Positions 14,084 to 23,128 of a stretch of 64,000 nucleotides of DNA are shown in pieces. The translations under genes and the position numbers were made by a program. Under the pieces are notes generated by a model. That model saw only the letters and a list, made by a program, of their open reading frames with translations. It was not told the origin of the DNA and made no database searches. Every line of letters begins with the position of its first letter. Position 1 is the first letter of the stretch. Source of the DNA: Aldehydirespirator sp965116195 (lineage in GTDB: Bacteria > Actinomycetota > Acidimicrobiia > Acidimicrobiales > Aldehydirespiratoraceae); NCBI GenBank assembly GCA_965116195.1, contig OZ220491.1:2418001-2482000 (forward strand). The letters run 5' to 3'.

Positions 14084-16948
14084 TCAGATCAGCGTACGGA
14101 AGTCGAGTTCTCCGCGAGAAACGTAGATATCAATGATATCTTCCCGGTTCTCAATGGTCTTCTCATCGCGACTGTCACGTGTGCGTACCAAGACGTTACG
14201 CACTTCTTCACTCCAACTCACATAGTCCCAGGTGTTGCCACTCTTGCGCAGGATCGCAAGTGTAAGACTGGTCGCCCTACTGGGCATATCACTCGCTAGT
14301 TCGGCGAGAGCCCCGATAACACGACCGCCAAACCGTGTGACTCCATTCGCAGGAACAACGATCTCAAGCCCCTTGATCAGCCATTCCTGATCCAGTTTCT
14401 TGGACAAGAAGGTGGACACGAATGCCTGCGCTTCGCGCTGGTGGGCCTCGGGCTGGGCTTCGATCGCGTCCAGCCGCGATACCCACAGTTCCCGTATCCT
14501 TTCCTGCACCGGCTCCGGGACATCGCCCTTTTCGTTCTGCAGTGCCCTGCCGATGACCTCCATGACCCGCCCAGCCTGTTCATCGTTGGCTAACTCGAAC
14601 CAGCGATCAACAAGCGACCTCGGCACCACACCACGCCAGAAGAAGACCACGAGGTGTTCCCCCAATTTCGCATCGGAACGCCCGTGGCTCTTTGTCGTGC
14701 CGACATGCCGTGAAGAGAGTCGCTCAACGGCATTGACATACTCGCCTTGAAGTGGTTCATACACCGGGTCACAAGGTGGACACCAATCAACGTAGGTGTC
14801 CCACACTGCGTCGCGAAGATGAACGAGGTCAGGCGACGTGGGAAATAGACTCCCGATGTTCGCTGTGACCCACGTCTCGTCAATCAGCAGTAGCCGCAGC
14901 AACCACCGGCCATACACTGACCGAACCGTGGCCGATGGATCGTGGTCGGGGTCCAAGTGCTCTTGGAGAACGTCCCGGACCTCCGGGAACAAGCCTGCCT
15001 CAAGACTCTCACCTGCAGCCTCAAGTTCGCGTCGGCACCACAACGAGTACTCCATGACCGCATGCATGGCTGCGCCTCGGTTGGTGTTGATCGAGAGTGT
15101 TAATGGATCCATGTTCTCGCCGCCGTATCTGGCCTCGTAATCGGGGGATGGATTCGGGTCGGCTGTCAACCGCTTGATCACGCGCCAGACCTGCTCACGC
15201 TTGTCGAACGGTATCCGGTTCGGTCGGTCAGACATTCCCGTCCGCAGCAGGGACGCCACTTCACGGCGGGTCCATCGCCACCCCGGATCACGGTCCGTAA
15301 GCTGGACCTCTATGTCGGGCTCGAACGGACGGTCTACTATTGACGCGAGTAAGCGGATCGGCTGTTCCCACGGGATTTCCACGTCCGTTTTCAGGGCCGC
15401 CTCCAGACCACGTAGGAGAAAACGAACATAGGTCGGATCAAGAGTCGCAAACTCCATCGCGATCGCTGCGAATTCCGGCGCTCGCCTAGACACAGTCGTC
15501 TGAAGTTCGCGGCCGAGGCCCTCGACTGAAGGGCCTCCGTACCACCCAGACTCGTCTTCGGGAATCCACGTGGCAAGATAGTTGATTACCTCCGCCGTTG
15601 ACCACTCGCCCATCACATCAACGGCGACGGGACTCTGGGGTCCAAACCAACTTGAAATCCAGGTCGGGAAGTCAGGGTGGTCGGGGTCGCCGTGGCTCTC
15701 AACGAGCCTCTGATAGAGCGCTGCTGCTTCTCCCGTGAGGTAGGAGGCCACGAAACTTAGCCGGTCACGCTGCCAGACCTCCACATATCGACTCTCTTCC
15801 TCTGCGGATTGGGTTGACCCATCCGAGGCTGAGAGCCTCTGACGAAAGCGCTCAAGATCAGGTCCGGCGAGAACCCAGCTCATGAACTGCTGCTGAGCAT
15901 CACTGGTCAGTTCGCCGTATCGATTCCTGAGGAGGGACGCGTACTCATGCCTAAACCGATAGTCGTCAAACAGGCTGCGATCCCCGAGTTTCTCCGCTAC
16001 AAGGTCACCGCCCGCTCGGGCGTTGGCGAGCGTGTGAAGGGCGATCCGTTGATGAAGTTCGGAACCCGCTTCAAGCAGATGGACGACTGCGGTGAGTTCC
16101 TCTGCCCCTGACTCAGCAAACCGTGCCGCGGCATCGCGCGTGGCGGAGATGAGTTGATTGCCAACGTCATTGTCAAAGTTCTGAACATGATCCTCAATCG
16201 CCGGCCTCCACACAACGGAATTGCCATCCCAATCCAGCGTCTCGCCTTTTGCCCGTGCTGACCTCAGCGCTTTGCTCAACAGCTGAGAGAAAACCTTCAC
16301 GCCTTCCAGTCCCCCATTGTCGACCAAACTCGGCAACACGATGGCGACAACTCGTTCGTACTGCAATTCTGAGAGGTGCCTGGTGGACGTAAGCCGAACC
16401 TCCCGGCCACCCCTACCGAACTCGTCAGTCCCTTCAATCCGAGCAATGACCGGCAGCAGTTTCTTGGCCGCCCGGACACCCTCGCTGACCAAGCCGACGC
16501 TCAAGAGGCGAGCGATGGCCTCAGCTGCGTCCTCCGCAAAGAACTCCGCGTAGTGAGCACCGATCCAACCAACTACCCGTGCTCCAAGACTCCGCAGCTG
16601 TTCGTCGGGCAGCGCCTGCGCGGCCTCAAGCAGAGGGCGCGTAACTAACGGATTGGAGACCTTTGGCTGTTGATGGCAAGTTTCTAGTACCTCAGCTACT
16701 TCAACTGGAGCCATTGATGCCATGCGAGCCAGGTACTGACCCTCCGGCCAGGGCGGGAACCGAAAGTGACCGGGCTCCTCCATCGGCACCGGCTTAGGAG
16801 GCTCGGCAAACAGCCCGCGAGCTGCTAGTTTCGCGACCCACTCAGGGTTCTCCAAGCGCCCAAAGAAGTAGGTCCGATTTTCGGGACGAGCCGCCAGAGT
16901 CTCAATCTTGTCAAGTTGTTCGTCCGTTGGAGGTGTCCAAGAGTTCAT
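14084..16948 (-). CDS. Large uncharacterised protein, second gene of a two-gene island operon
   Basis: A 954-residue protein with no motif I recognise: no P-loop, nuclease or membrane segment is apparent. It starts with a compact region (ENRTYFFGRLENPEWVAKL, then RFPPWPEGQYLARM). The rest is helix-rich, with regularly spaced Leu/Ala/Trp, suggestive of an alpha-solenoid. The start ATG overlaps the stop of the upstream gene as ATGA at 16945-16948, so the two are translated together. Base composition is slightly less GC-rich than the core genes. Position between an HsdM/IS3 scar and a tRNA-like duplication suggests acquisition and a possible defence role. That is inference from context only. Confidence 0.6.
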   Translation of the reverse strand: MNSWTPPTDEQLDKIETLAARPENRTYFFGRLENPEWVAKLAARGLFAEPPKPVPMEEPGHFRFPPWPEGQYLARMASMAPVEVAEVLETCHQQPKVSNPLVTRPLLEAAQALPDEQLRSLGARVVGWIGAHYAEFFAEDAAEAIARLLSVGLVSEGVRAAKKLLPVIARIEGTDEFGRGGREVRLTSTRHLSELQYERVVAIVLPSLVDNGGLEGVKVFSQLLSKALRSARAKGETLDWDGNSVVWRPAIEDHVQNFDNDVGNQLISATRDAAARFAESGAEELTAVVHLLEAGSELHQRIALHTLANARAGGDLVAEKLGDRSLFDDYRFRHEYASLLRNRYGELTSDAQQQFMSWVLAGPDLERFRQRLSASDGSTQSAEEESRYVEVWQRDRLSFVASYLTGEAAALYQRLVESHGDPDHPDFPTWISSWFGPQSPVAVDVMGEWSTAEVINYLATWIPEDESGWYGGPSVEGLGRELQTTVSRRAPEFAAIAMEFATLDPTYVRFLLRGLEAALKTDVEIPWEQPIRLLASIVDRPFEPDIEVQLTDRDPGWRWTRREVASLLRTGMSDRPNRIPFDKREQVWRVIKRLTADPNPSPDYEARYGGENMDPLTLSINTNRGAAMHAVMEYSLWCRRELEAAGESLEAGLFPEVRDVLQEHLDPDHDPSATVRSVYGRWLLRLLLIDETWVTANIGSLFPTSPDLVHLRDAVWDTYVDWCPPCDPVYEPLQGEYVNAVERLSSRHVGTTKSHGRSDAKLGEHLVVFFWRGVVPRSLVDRWFELANDEQAGRVMEVIGRALQNEKGDVPEPVQERIRELWVSRLDAIEAQPEAHQREAQAFVSTFLSKKLDQEWLIKGLEIVVPANGVTRFGGRVIGALAELASDMPSRATSLTLAILRKSGNTWDYVSWSEEVRNVLVRTRDSRDEKTIENREDIIDIYVSRGELDFRTLI

Positions 16949-17676
16949 CGTGCGTTAGCATCCTTGAGGAGCTGATCAAGTGCATCCAGGTTCTCGTAAG
17001 AACGCTTGGAGAGGGCAAGCAGAGACCCCTCAAACGCGATGAACCTGTCCGTCACTTGGTCTTCTGCGTCGGGCGGTAGCGGTTCGTTCCGTACGTGAGC
17101 GAACTGCACGGCCCACCCGGTTTCCTTCACCCAGTTCCTCACCAAATATGAGGGCACCGGGTTGGACTCACCTATCGTCTCGAACAAGCGTCTGGCCTTC
17201 TCCTTGTTTCTTTCCGTGCCCGATACATGATCCGTGACCAACTTCGCAACGGTCGCGAACAACTCGGCGGAGATCACATATCGTTCAGTGCCACCGATCT
17301 GGGACGCGGAACTCATTGCGGACGGGATCGAACCATCCTTGGGTAGGCCCTCCTTCTCCCATTGAGCGTGTATCCGGCCAGCTAGTTGCCTGTACTCGGC
17401 CCTAGTTGATCCGGTCGGACCCGCAACTGCATCTGGAAGTCGGTTCCCAAGTTCACGAATGGCATGCGCCACAAATCTGACCCGCCCCGGGAAGGACGGG
17501 ATCATCACCATCAGGACTCCCGCCTGGTAGATTGATGCAAGTTCTCGGGACTTCAGTTCCAACCAGCGATGCAAGGCGGCGCGCTCAATAGTCCACCACT
17601 CCGGCAGTTGGACGGGGCTGCCCCTTAGGTCGGCGAGAACCTGCCAAACCGCCACTTCGTTCCCGAGTTCGGCCAC
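16945..17676 (-). CDS. Uncharacterised protein, first gene of the two-gene island operon
   Basis: About 243 residues from the GTG at 17676; upstream ATG 17724 and an even earlier start lie at the edge of the 271-bp duplicated segment and would add residues encoded by that repeat. The protein is helical, with an aromatic PEWWTIERAALHRWLELK segment followed by RVRFVAHAIRELGNRLPD. The latter contains an R-x5-H spacing loosely like HEPN ribonuclease motifs, but this is too weak to name a family. A CATAAT hexamer 9 bases ahead of the GTG could be a -10 box of a near-leaderless transcript. The operon continues into the 954-residue gene by a four-base overlap. Confidence 0.55.
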   Translation of the reverse strand: MAELGNEVAVWQVLADLRGSPVQLPEWWTIERAALHRWLELKSRELASIYQAGVLMVMIPSFPGRVRFVAHAIRELGNRLPDAVAGPTGSTRAEYRQLAGRIHAQWEKEGLPKDGSIPSAMSSASQIGGTERYVISAELFATVAKLVTDHVSGTERNKEKARRLFETIGESNPVPSYLVRNWVKETGWAVQFAHVRNEPLPPDAEDQVTDRFIAFEGSLLALSKRSYENLDALDQLLKDANAR

Positions 17677-17820
17677 AGAACTATTATGCCCCGACTTCTC
17701 GGAGCGCCCGCATCGAAAGTCCATCACAACTGCCGTCCCGAGCCGGATCATCCGTCAGAAATGGGTACCTAAACGGGAAACCTAGTGCCCGGAGCGAAGC
17801 GCTGACCTGAGCTCTTGTGG

Positions 17821-17893
17821 TGGCGAAGGTAGGATTTGAACCTACGACCTTGGGGGATGATCCCGACGAACTACCAGGCTGCTCCACCCTGCA
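17821..17893 (-). pseudogene. tRNA-fMet-like sequence, copy 1 (degenerate)
   Basis: This 73-nt sequence is about 88% identical to the tRNA-fMet at 23569-23642, including an unbroken match over the T arm and variable region (about 24 nt). It lacks one base in the anticodon arm. The anticodon stem has a mismatch and the acceptor stem has one mismatch and two G-U pairs. A functional tRNA is unlikely. Confidence 0.75.
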
Positions 17894-18091
17894 GGCCAAC
17901 TTTGCCGTGAACGAACCAAGAACAGTACACAACCGGCGCGTACCCTTCTTGACAGGACTTACAGGCGATACCTGGGAAGGTCGGCGGATGTCAGACACAA
18001 CTGCCGTCCCGAGCCGGATCATCCGTCAGAAATGGGTACCTAAACGGGAAACCTAGTGCCCGGAGCGAAGCGCTGACCTGAACTTTTGTGG

Positions 18092-18164
18092 TGGCGAAGG
18101 TAGGATTTGAACCTACGACCTTGGGGGATGATCCCGACGAACTACCAGGCTGCTCCACCCTGCA
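18092..18164 (-). pseudogene. tRNA-fMet-like sequence, copy 2 (degenerate)
   Basis: Identical to copy 1, 271 bp away, with the same missing anticodon-arm base and acceptor mismatches. It marks the second unit of the tandem duplication. Confidence 0.75.
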
Positions 18165-18266
18165 GGCCAACTTTGCCGTGAACGAACCAAGAACAGTACA
18201 CAACCGGCGCGTACCCTTCTTGACAGGACTTACAGGCGATACCTGGGAAGGTCGGCGGATGTCAGA

Positions 18267-18577
18267 TGGGTAATCGCCCACATCGGAAGACCCGGTCGTT
18301 GCTTGAGTGGTCGGCGGTTGGAGGTGCTTGCGGCGCATGGTCTTCTGATCCCTGATGCTCGCTTGTGATGACTGCCACTGGTCCTGATCGTTCCACAACT
18401 CCCCCTCCTCGGCGGCGTGGCTCTTGTTGCTGCCTCTTGGCGTGAGGTCTCTGGTCAACCTGGACGGTGGGCGGAGGGCAGGGAGACGCTACTGGAAGGT
18501 CAAAGAACTTATATAGTTGTCTGAAATATGTTGTAAGCAGGTGGGTAATGTCACAGGGTGTTGATATAGTACAGGTC
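18267..18577. other. Intergenic region, no gene seen; probable promoter of the HNH gene at the right end
   Basis: No convincing coding frame is present in these 311 bp. AT content rises at 18505-18570. TATAGT at 18565-18570 ends seven bases before ATG 18578 and could be the -10 box of a leaderless transcript; no good -35 is found at the expected distance. Confidence 0.45.
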
Positions 18578-20698
18578 ATGTTGATGGAAGTCGCAGGCCG
18601 GGCCGAGGCCACTGTCAAAGAGATGCTCAACGTTGCTCATGCGGGAGGCACCTCAACTGGTGAGTTGCGTGACGTGTTGGCAGTGACCAAACGCATTGCC
18701 GCGGTGGTCGCGACCGTTCAGACCCATCTTGCTTCGGCTGTCGCTGTGACTGAGCGTCATGGCGACGGCGGCACCGAGGTACTCGCAGAAACCACGGGGT
18801 TGACGCGTCGTGAGGCGCGTGGGCAGGTCAAAACCGCCAAAACGATTGCCGGGGTGCCATCGGTACGAGACGCGGTAGCACAGGGTCGGGTGTCTTTGGC
18901 CAACGCCAAACGCTTGGCTGACGCGGTGGAACGCACCAGCGCCGGTGCGGTTGAAGCTGACGGCGGGTTGTTGAAGATGGCGGAGTCGTTGCGGGCTGAG
19001 CAGTTCACCAAAGAAGCCCGTCGCTGGATCGCTGAACAACAAGACGATGGTGGTGAGGCTGATCATCAACGCATGCGAGCCAAACGCTGTGTGCGCGTCT
19101 GGGACAACGACAACGGCATGGTCGAGTTGCACGGCACGTTTGATCCCCTCACCGGCAAACGCATAGGCAACCGGCTACGAGCCGAAGCAAACCGCCTGTA
19201 CCAAAACGACAAAAAACACGCCACGCTGCAAGACCAACACGAACGCGGCAACCAACAACAAGGCGAGACCAACGGGCAGCGACACAAAGATGCTAGCAGC
19301 AGTGGCCGTGACGGCACGCCCGACAGTGGCGGGTCCGGTGGCAGCAATCGTGGCCGAGCAACGGGCAACCCCAAAGCTGGTGACAGGCGGCGGAGTTTCG
19401 ATCAATGCATGGCTGACGCTTTGGACAACCTCACCTCAAACACCATCACAACCCCAAGTCCCAGCACAAACTCGCGAAGTGCTGCTCGCACACGCCCAGG
19501 AACGACCGGCCGCACTGCTGAAACAACCAACCCGAACAAAACGGCTCACACCAACAGGACAAGCGCTGACACCGGAACCGTTATCGGCAACGGCGAAGTT
19601 GGTGAAACTGGCACGGGAAGTGCTACTAGCTCCGGCACTGAAACAACCATAAGCAACGGTCACAGAGCTTGCGGTGACACGCGCAGCACTGACACTGGAA
19701 CCGTTATCGGCAACGGCGAAGTTGGTGAAACTGGCACGGGGAGTGCTACTAGCTCCGGCACTGAAACAACCATAAGCAACGGTCACAGAGCTTGCGGTGA
19801 CACGCGCAGCGCTGACACTGGAACCGTTATCGGCAACGGCAATGTTGGTGAAACTGGCACGGAGAATGATGCAGGCTCCGACGCAGAAGCGACCACATGC
19901 AACGGACAGAGAGCATGCGCCGGCACAAGTAACGCTGACGCTGAAATGATCATGGGTCACGGCGGTGTTGGTGAAACTGATACGGAGAGTGCTGCTGGCT
20001 CCGGTGCTGCTGCGGCCATCAGCAATAATCAGAGGGCTTGCCCCACTACGAGAAACGCTGACGCTGGAGCGGTTATTGACAACGGCGATGTTGGTGGTGT
20101 CGGTAACGGCTCGGAACCGATCTCTTGTGCTGAGTGTGGTGCAGATACGAGAGCCAACACGAGTATGGACAGCCAGCCGGGTTTGGGTAGAGCGTTTGCG
20201 GATATCTGCGTGATTGTTCAAGTGGATGCTGTGACCGGTGAACTTGTGGCGCAACTACCGGATGGTGAACGGTTGCCAGCCAGTGTCCTGGACAAACTCA
20301 CCTGCAACGCCCGGATCTCTGTAATCTTGTCCACCGCCAGAGGCCAACCCATCTGGCGTGCTATCGCTGCTCGTGCTGCTTCCGAAATACAACGACGGTC
20401 CCTGCTGACACGCTGGGGTGGGTGCTTCCACTGCGCAGCACACCCGGCGATGTGTCAGATCCATCACATCGTGCCCGTGGCACAAGGCGGCGAAACCAAA
20501 ATCGACAACCTCATCCCGGTGTGCTGGGACTGCCACGACCTGATCCACCACAACCACTGGCAAATCCACAAACACCCCAAAGGAAACCACACCCTGCACC
20601 CACCCCAACCACACCACCACGGACCCGCCCACGCACCCGAACAACCCCTACTGTTCACATCAGCCGACCACGACCACGGCTCAGCCCACGGCGACTAG
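18578..20698 (+). CDS. DUF222 / HNH endonuclease family protein with internal repeat array
   Basis: A protein of about 706 residues with the usual two-part architecture of actinobacterial DUF222-HNH (13E12-type) proteins. The N-terminal helical DUF222 part (TGLTRREARGQVKTAK, RVSLANAKRLADAVE) and a C-terminal HNH nuclease domain are clear. The latter has CxxC-like cysteines, the HHIVPVAQGG core and IPVCWDCHDLIHH. Such genes are multicopy in actinobacteria and are thought to be mobile or repetitive elements; their biological role is unsettled. Between the domains lie about 330 residues of Thr/Ser/Gly-rich sequence, including five 41-residue repeats. An IS30-like element is inserted about six bases after the stop codon. 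Confidence 0.8.
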   Translation: MLMEVAGRAEATVKEMLNVAHAGGTSTGELRDVLAVTKRIAAVVATVQTHLASAVAVTERHGDGGTEVLAETTGLTRREARGQVKTAKTIAGVPSVRDAVAQGRVSLANAKRLADAVERTSAGAVEADGGLLKMAESLRAEQFTKEARRWIAEQQDDGGEADHQRMRAKRCVRVWDNDNGMVELHGTFDPLTGKRIGNRLRAEANRLYQNDKKHATLQDQHERGNQQQGETNGQRHKDASSSGRDGTPDSGGSGGSNRGRATGNPKAGDRRRSFDQCMADALDNLTSNTITTPSPSTNSRSAARTRPGTTGRTAETTNPNKTAHTNRTSADTGTVIGNGEVGETGTGSATSSGTETTISNGHRACGDTRSTDTGTVIGNGEVGETGTGSATSSGTETTISNGHRACGDTRSADTGTVIGNGNVGETGTENDAGSDAEATTCNGQRACAGTSNADAEMIMGHGGVGETDTESAAGSGAAAAISNNQRACPTTRNADAGAVIDNGDVGGVGNGSEPISCAECGADTRANTSMDSQPGLGRAFADICVIVQVDAVTGELVAQLPDGERLPASVLDKLTCNARISVILSTARGQPIWRAIAARAASEIQRRSLLTRWGGCFHCAAHPAMCQIHHIVPVAQGGETKIDNLIPVCWDCHDLIHHNHWQIHKHPKGNHTLHPPQPHHHGPAHAPEQPLLFTSADHDHGSAHGD
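19565..20179. repeat. 123-bp in-frame tandem repeat in the HNH gene
   Basis: Five 123-bp units (41 codons) are spaced exactly, as judged from the GGCAAC-type anchor at 19586, 19709, 19832, 19955 and 20078. Units 1 and 2 are almost identical, unit 3 is partly diverged, and units 4 and 5 are strongly diverged. This suggests repeated expansion from the 5' side. The encoded unit starts ADTGTVIGNG and ends ACGDTRS. Confidence 0.9.
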
Positions 20699-21324
20699 AC
20701 GGTGGGCAAGCTCTATCGGTGGTTGCAATTGTGGTGATTGTAGATGGTTTGTGCGTTTTGCCAGTTGTGGAGTTTGCGGGGCATGGTGTTGAGGTTGTCT
20801 TGGATGAGGGCGAGGTGTATGGGGTTGTGGGGTAGGACGGTGCTTTTGGGGAGCCAGCGTCTGAGGAGTCCGTTGGTTTGTTCGTTGCTGGGGCGTTGCC
20901 AGGGTGAGCGGGGTTCGCAGAAGTAGATTTGTATGTTCAACGCGTTTTCGATGTGTTGCCAGTGTGTCATTTCGCGGTCTTGGTCCCAGGTGAGGGTTTT
21001 GACCATGTCAGCAGGCTCGGCTGCTAGAGCGTTTGTGACCGCGGTTGCTAGTGAGGCCGCGTCGTAGCCGTTGGGCAGGCCCACGACCAGGGTGTGACGG
21101 CTGACGCGTTCCACCAGCGTGGCTACAGCGCTTTGGTTGGCTTTGCCGATGATGAGGTCTCCTTCCCAATGACCGGCCTCGGTTCGCTCGTCGGCTCCCG
21201 CAGGCCTGTCGCTGACAGGCCGATAGGCACCCAAAACACCTTGTTTGGTCGCCTTGCCACGGCTTCTGGGTTCGCGACGGCGTCGCCGCCGCGGCAGCAA
21301 ACGCCAACACCCTGCCAACAAACC

Positions 21325-22674
21325 GGCCCTCCGCGTAAATGTGGGGTTGGGGTTGTTGGTGTTGGTTGGGTCATGTTGTCAGTAGTGCTCTGGTTTGGTA
21401 GTTGGTGGGGTTGGTGAAGCCGTGGGCGGTGCGTCGTAGGACTTGGAGTAGGTTGTTGGTGCCTTCGATGCGGCCGTTGCTGGGGTGTTTGGTGTGGTGC
21501 CAGGCGAGGATTTCGTCGGACCAGTTGATGATGGTGTTGACGGTGGCGTGGTATTCGGGGAGTTGGCCGGTTTGGTAGAGGTCACAGAACCGGTCTAACG
21601 CTTTGAGCGCGTCTTTGTGGTTTTTGGCTTGGTAGAGGCCGTGTAGTTCTTGGAGGGCTTGCCAACCCAGCTTGAGTCGTGGGTGACGAGCGAAGAGCCG
21701 CGCGAGTTTGTGGTGGTCTTCTTTGGTGAGGGTGTCACCTCTGCGTAGCAGCAGAAAGCGTGCGTGGAACACTTCGCGGTCAAAGACGGGTTTGGTGCCT
21801 GGTGGTTCGCGGCGTTGCACATCGCGGCGTAGCCGGGTGAGTCCGGCTGCGAACCATCCGGTGACATGAAACCTGTCGAGCACATCTTTGGCGTGTCCGA
21901 GGTGGTTGCTGATGGCTTTGCGGTAGGCGGGTGATCCGTCGGTCACGACTACTTTGACGTGTTTGCACCAGCGTCGTCCTTGTTGTATGAGAAATACTGA
22001 GAGCGCTGCCGTGTTGCGGTGTGGGATCATCGCCAATGTCTTGTTCGTGGTGCCACACACGATCACCGTGACATAACGATGCCCTTTACGCATCGAGGTC
22101 TCATCCACCAACAACACCCGGGTTCTTTGGTTGCGGCGGTGCTCGGCTATGAGATCAGCCCAGGTGCTGATCATCCTCATCACGAGATGCCAGCACAACC
22201 CGTGCCGCTCACTAACAGCAGTTATGGGCATCACCTTGGCGTCCTCGACCAGTCGGCGCGCCAGGCGTTTGGTGATGGACCCCTCAAAGGCCGGGTGCTC
22301 CTCCAAAAAGCGGCTGTCGCACATGCCGCAGATGAACCGGCGGCGTTGCCACACCAACACCAACCGCCGGCCCGCGACCTCCAGATCACGAATCCGTTTC
22401 GGGCGACGGTCATGCACCCGACGGCACAAAAACCCGCAATGCGGGCAACGCAACCGCCGCCAGGTCGCCTCCACAGCCACCTCCAGGCGGCGCGGCTCGT
22501 CCAAAACCACCCCCAACATCCGTAACTGCGCCAAACCCACCGGCAGCGCCATAACATTACTCACCATCGAGGCCCTCCTTAGACCGTCCGAATATGACAC
22601 CGACACCTAAGCAGGGCCTCGACCCTCACACAAGGACCTCAACCACCCCCCACCCCACGTTTACGCGGAGGCTC
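21325..22674 (-). mobile_element. Complete ISL3-family insertion sequence
   Basis: The 1350-bp element has terminal inverted repeats GGCCCTCCGCGTAAATGTGG (left, 21325) and GAGCCTCCGCGTAAACGTGG (right, 22674, opposite strand). It is flanked by an 8-bp target duplication AACAAACC at 21317-21324 and 22675-22682. The duplication length is the one expected for ISL3 elements. Intact duplication and an open transposase frame point to a recent insertion. Confidence 0.9.
21371..22567 (-). CDS. ISL3-family transposase
   Basis: The intact transposase is about 398 residues long. It begins with a zinc-finger-like N-terminus (CPHCGFLCRRVH, then ICGMC), followed by a helix-turn-helix and the DDE catalytic domain with VLLVDETSMRKGH, VVVTDGSPAYR and GRIEGTNN as the three acidic stations. 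ATG 22567 is chosen because the usual start is just ahead of the zinc finger; an upstream in-frame start would add 13 residues. The whole gene fits within the terminal repeats. The element is probably still functional in transposition. Confidence 0.9.
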   Translation of the reverse strand: MVSNVMALPVGLAQLRMLGVVLDEPRRLEVAVEATWRRLRCPHCGFLCRRVHDRRPKRIRDLEVAGRRLVLVWQRRRFICGMCDSRFLEEHPAFEGSITKRLARRLVEDAKVMPITAVSERHGLCWHLVMRMISTWADLIAEHRRNQRTRVLLVDETSMRKGHRYVTVIVCGTTNKTLAMIPHRNTAALSVFLIQQGRRWCKHVKVVVTDGSPAYRKAISNHLGHAKDVLDRFHVTGWFAAGLTRLRRDVQRREPPGTKPVFDREVFHARFLLLRRGDTLTKEDHHKLARLFARHPRLKLGWQALQELHGLYQAKNHKDALKALDRFCDLYQTGQLPEYHATVNTIINWSDEILAWHHTKHPSNGRIEGTNNLLQVLRRTAHGFTNPTNYQTRALLTT

Positions 22675-23128
22675 AACAAACCAACCGAGGCGCTGTTGTA
22701 GCAGGCCCGGTAGATCGTCTCCGCGCACACCCGCTGCCCCCACATCCGCAGATCCGCTGCGATCGCGGCCGGTGACCACCGCTGCTCAAGGCGTTCAAGC
22801 ACCGCCTCAGCCAACACCACATCCACAACCAACCTGGGTGTTTTGGGTCTACAAGCCCGAGCGTCAGCCGCAGCCTGCGCCGCCTTCGCGTCGTAACCCG
22901 ACACGCCACCGTTGCGTTTTGATCTCACGACCCACCGTCGACGGGCACCTACCCAGGTGCCGAGCGATCTCAGTCCGGCTACACCCCACCCTCAACAACG
23001 CCCCAATCGCCTCGCGCTCACACGCCTGCAACCTCTGTGCCATACTAAACAACCTCCACCGGTTGATCGCTGATACCTACAACCGGTCATCATGACCGAT
23101 CCATTGCGATCACCGGTGGAGTTCGCCG

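Larger units (their letters stand above)
17725..18266. repeat. 271-bp tandem duplication containing tRNA-fMet-like sequences
   Basis: Copy 1 (17725-17995) and copy 2 (17996-18266) are adjacent and differ at about two positions near 17811-17815 versus 18082-18086. Each carries a degenerate initiator-tRNA-like sequence plus about 100 bp on either side. The high identity indicates a recent duplication. It lies directly upstream of the two-gene operon. Confidence 0.9.
20713..23043 (-). pseudogene. IS30-family transposase, disrupted by insertion and frameshift
   Basis: The N-terminal part starts at ATG 23043 and has the IS30 helix-turn-helix (EIARHLGRCPSTVGREIK). It shifts frame near 22928 in an AAAA run where removal of one A would restore IKRNGGVSGYDAKAAQ, then is broken after YRACYNSASVG by the ISL3 element. 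The C-terminal part resumes at 21316 (LAGCWRLLPRRRRRR) and carries the DDE domain (GHWEGDLIIG, WDQDREM, SPWQRPSNEQTNGLLRRWLP). Removing the insertion and one target duplication gives a continuous IS30 sequence. Two independent lesions mean no active enzyme. Confidence 0.85.
20705..23127 (-). mobile_element. IS30-family element, interrupted by an ISL3-family element
   Basis: Imperfect terminal inverted repeats of about 27 bp lie at 20705 (GGCAAGCTCTATCGGTGGTT) and at 23127 on the opposite strand (GGCGAACTCCACCGGTGATC). Between them are the two halves of an IS30 transposase split by the ISL3 insertion. The element sits six bases after the HNH stop and truncates an IS3 orfA on its right side. 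Exact ends are estimates. Confidence 0.7.

Noticed and set aside
16945..17676. HEPN ribonuclease assignment for the small island gene
   Set aside because: An R-x5-H spacing is present in RVRFVAHAI, but it is not in the expected C-terminal helix context and no other HEPN feature is seen.
17821..18164. Two functional tRNA-Met genes
   Set aside because: Both lack one base in the anticodon arm and have mismatched acceptor and anticodon stems compared with the intact tRNA-fMet at 23569-23642.
22920..22940. Programmed frameshift in the IS30 transposase
   Set aside because: IS30 transposases are normally encoded in one frame, the shift falls between conserved helix-turn-helix and linker sequence, and the gene is also split by another element. 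A plain one-base insertion is simpler.
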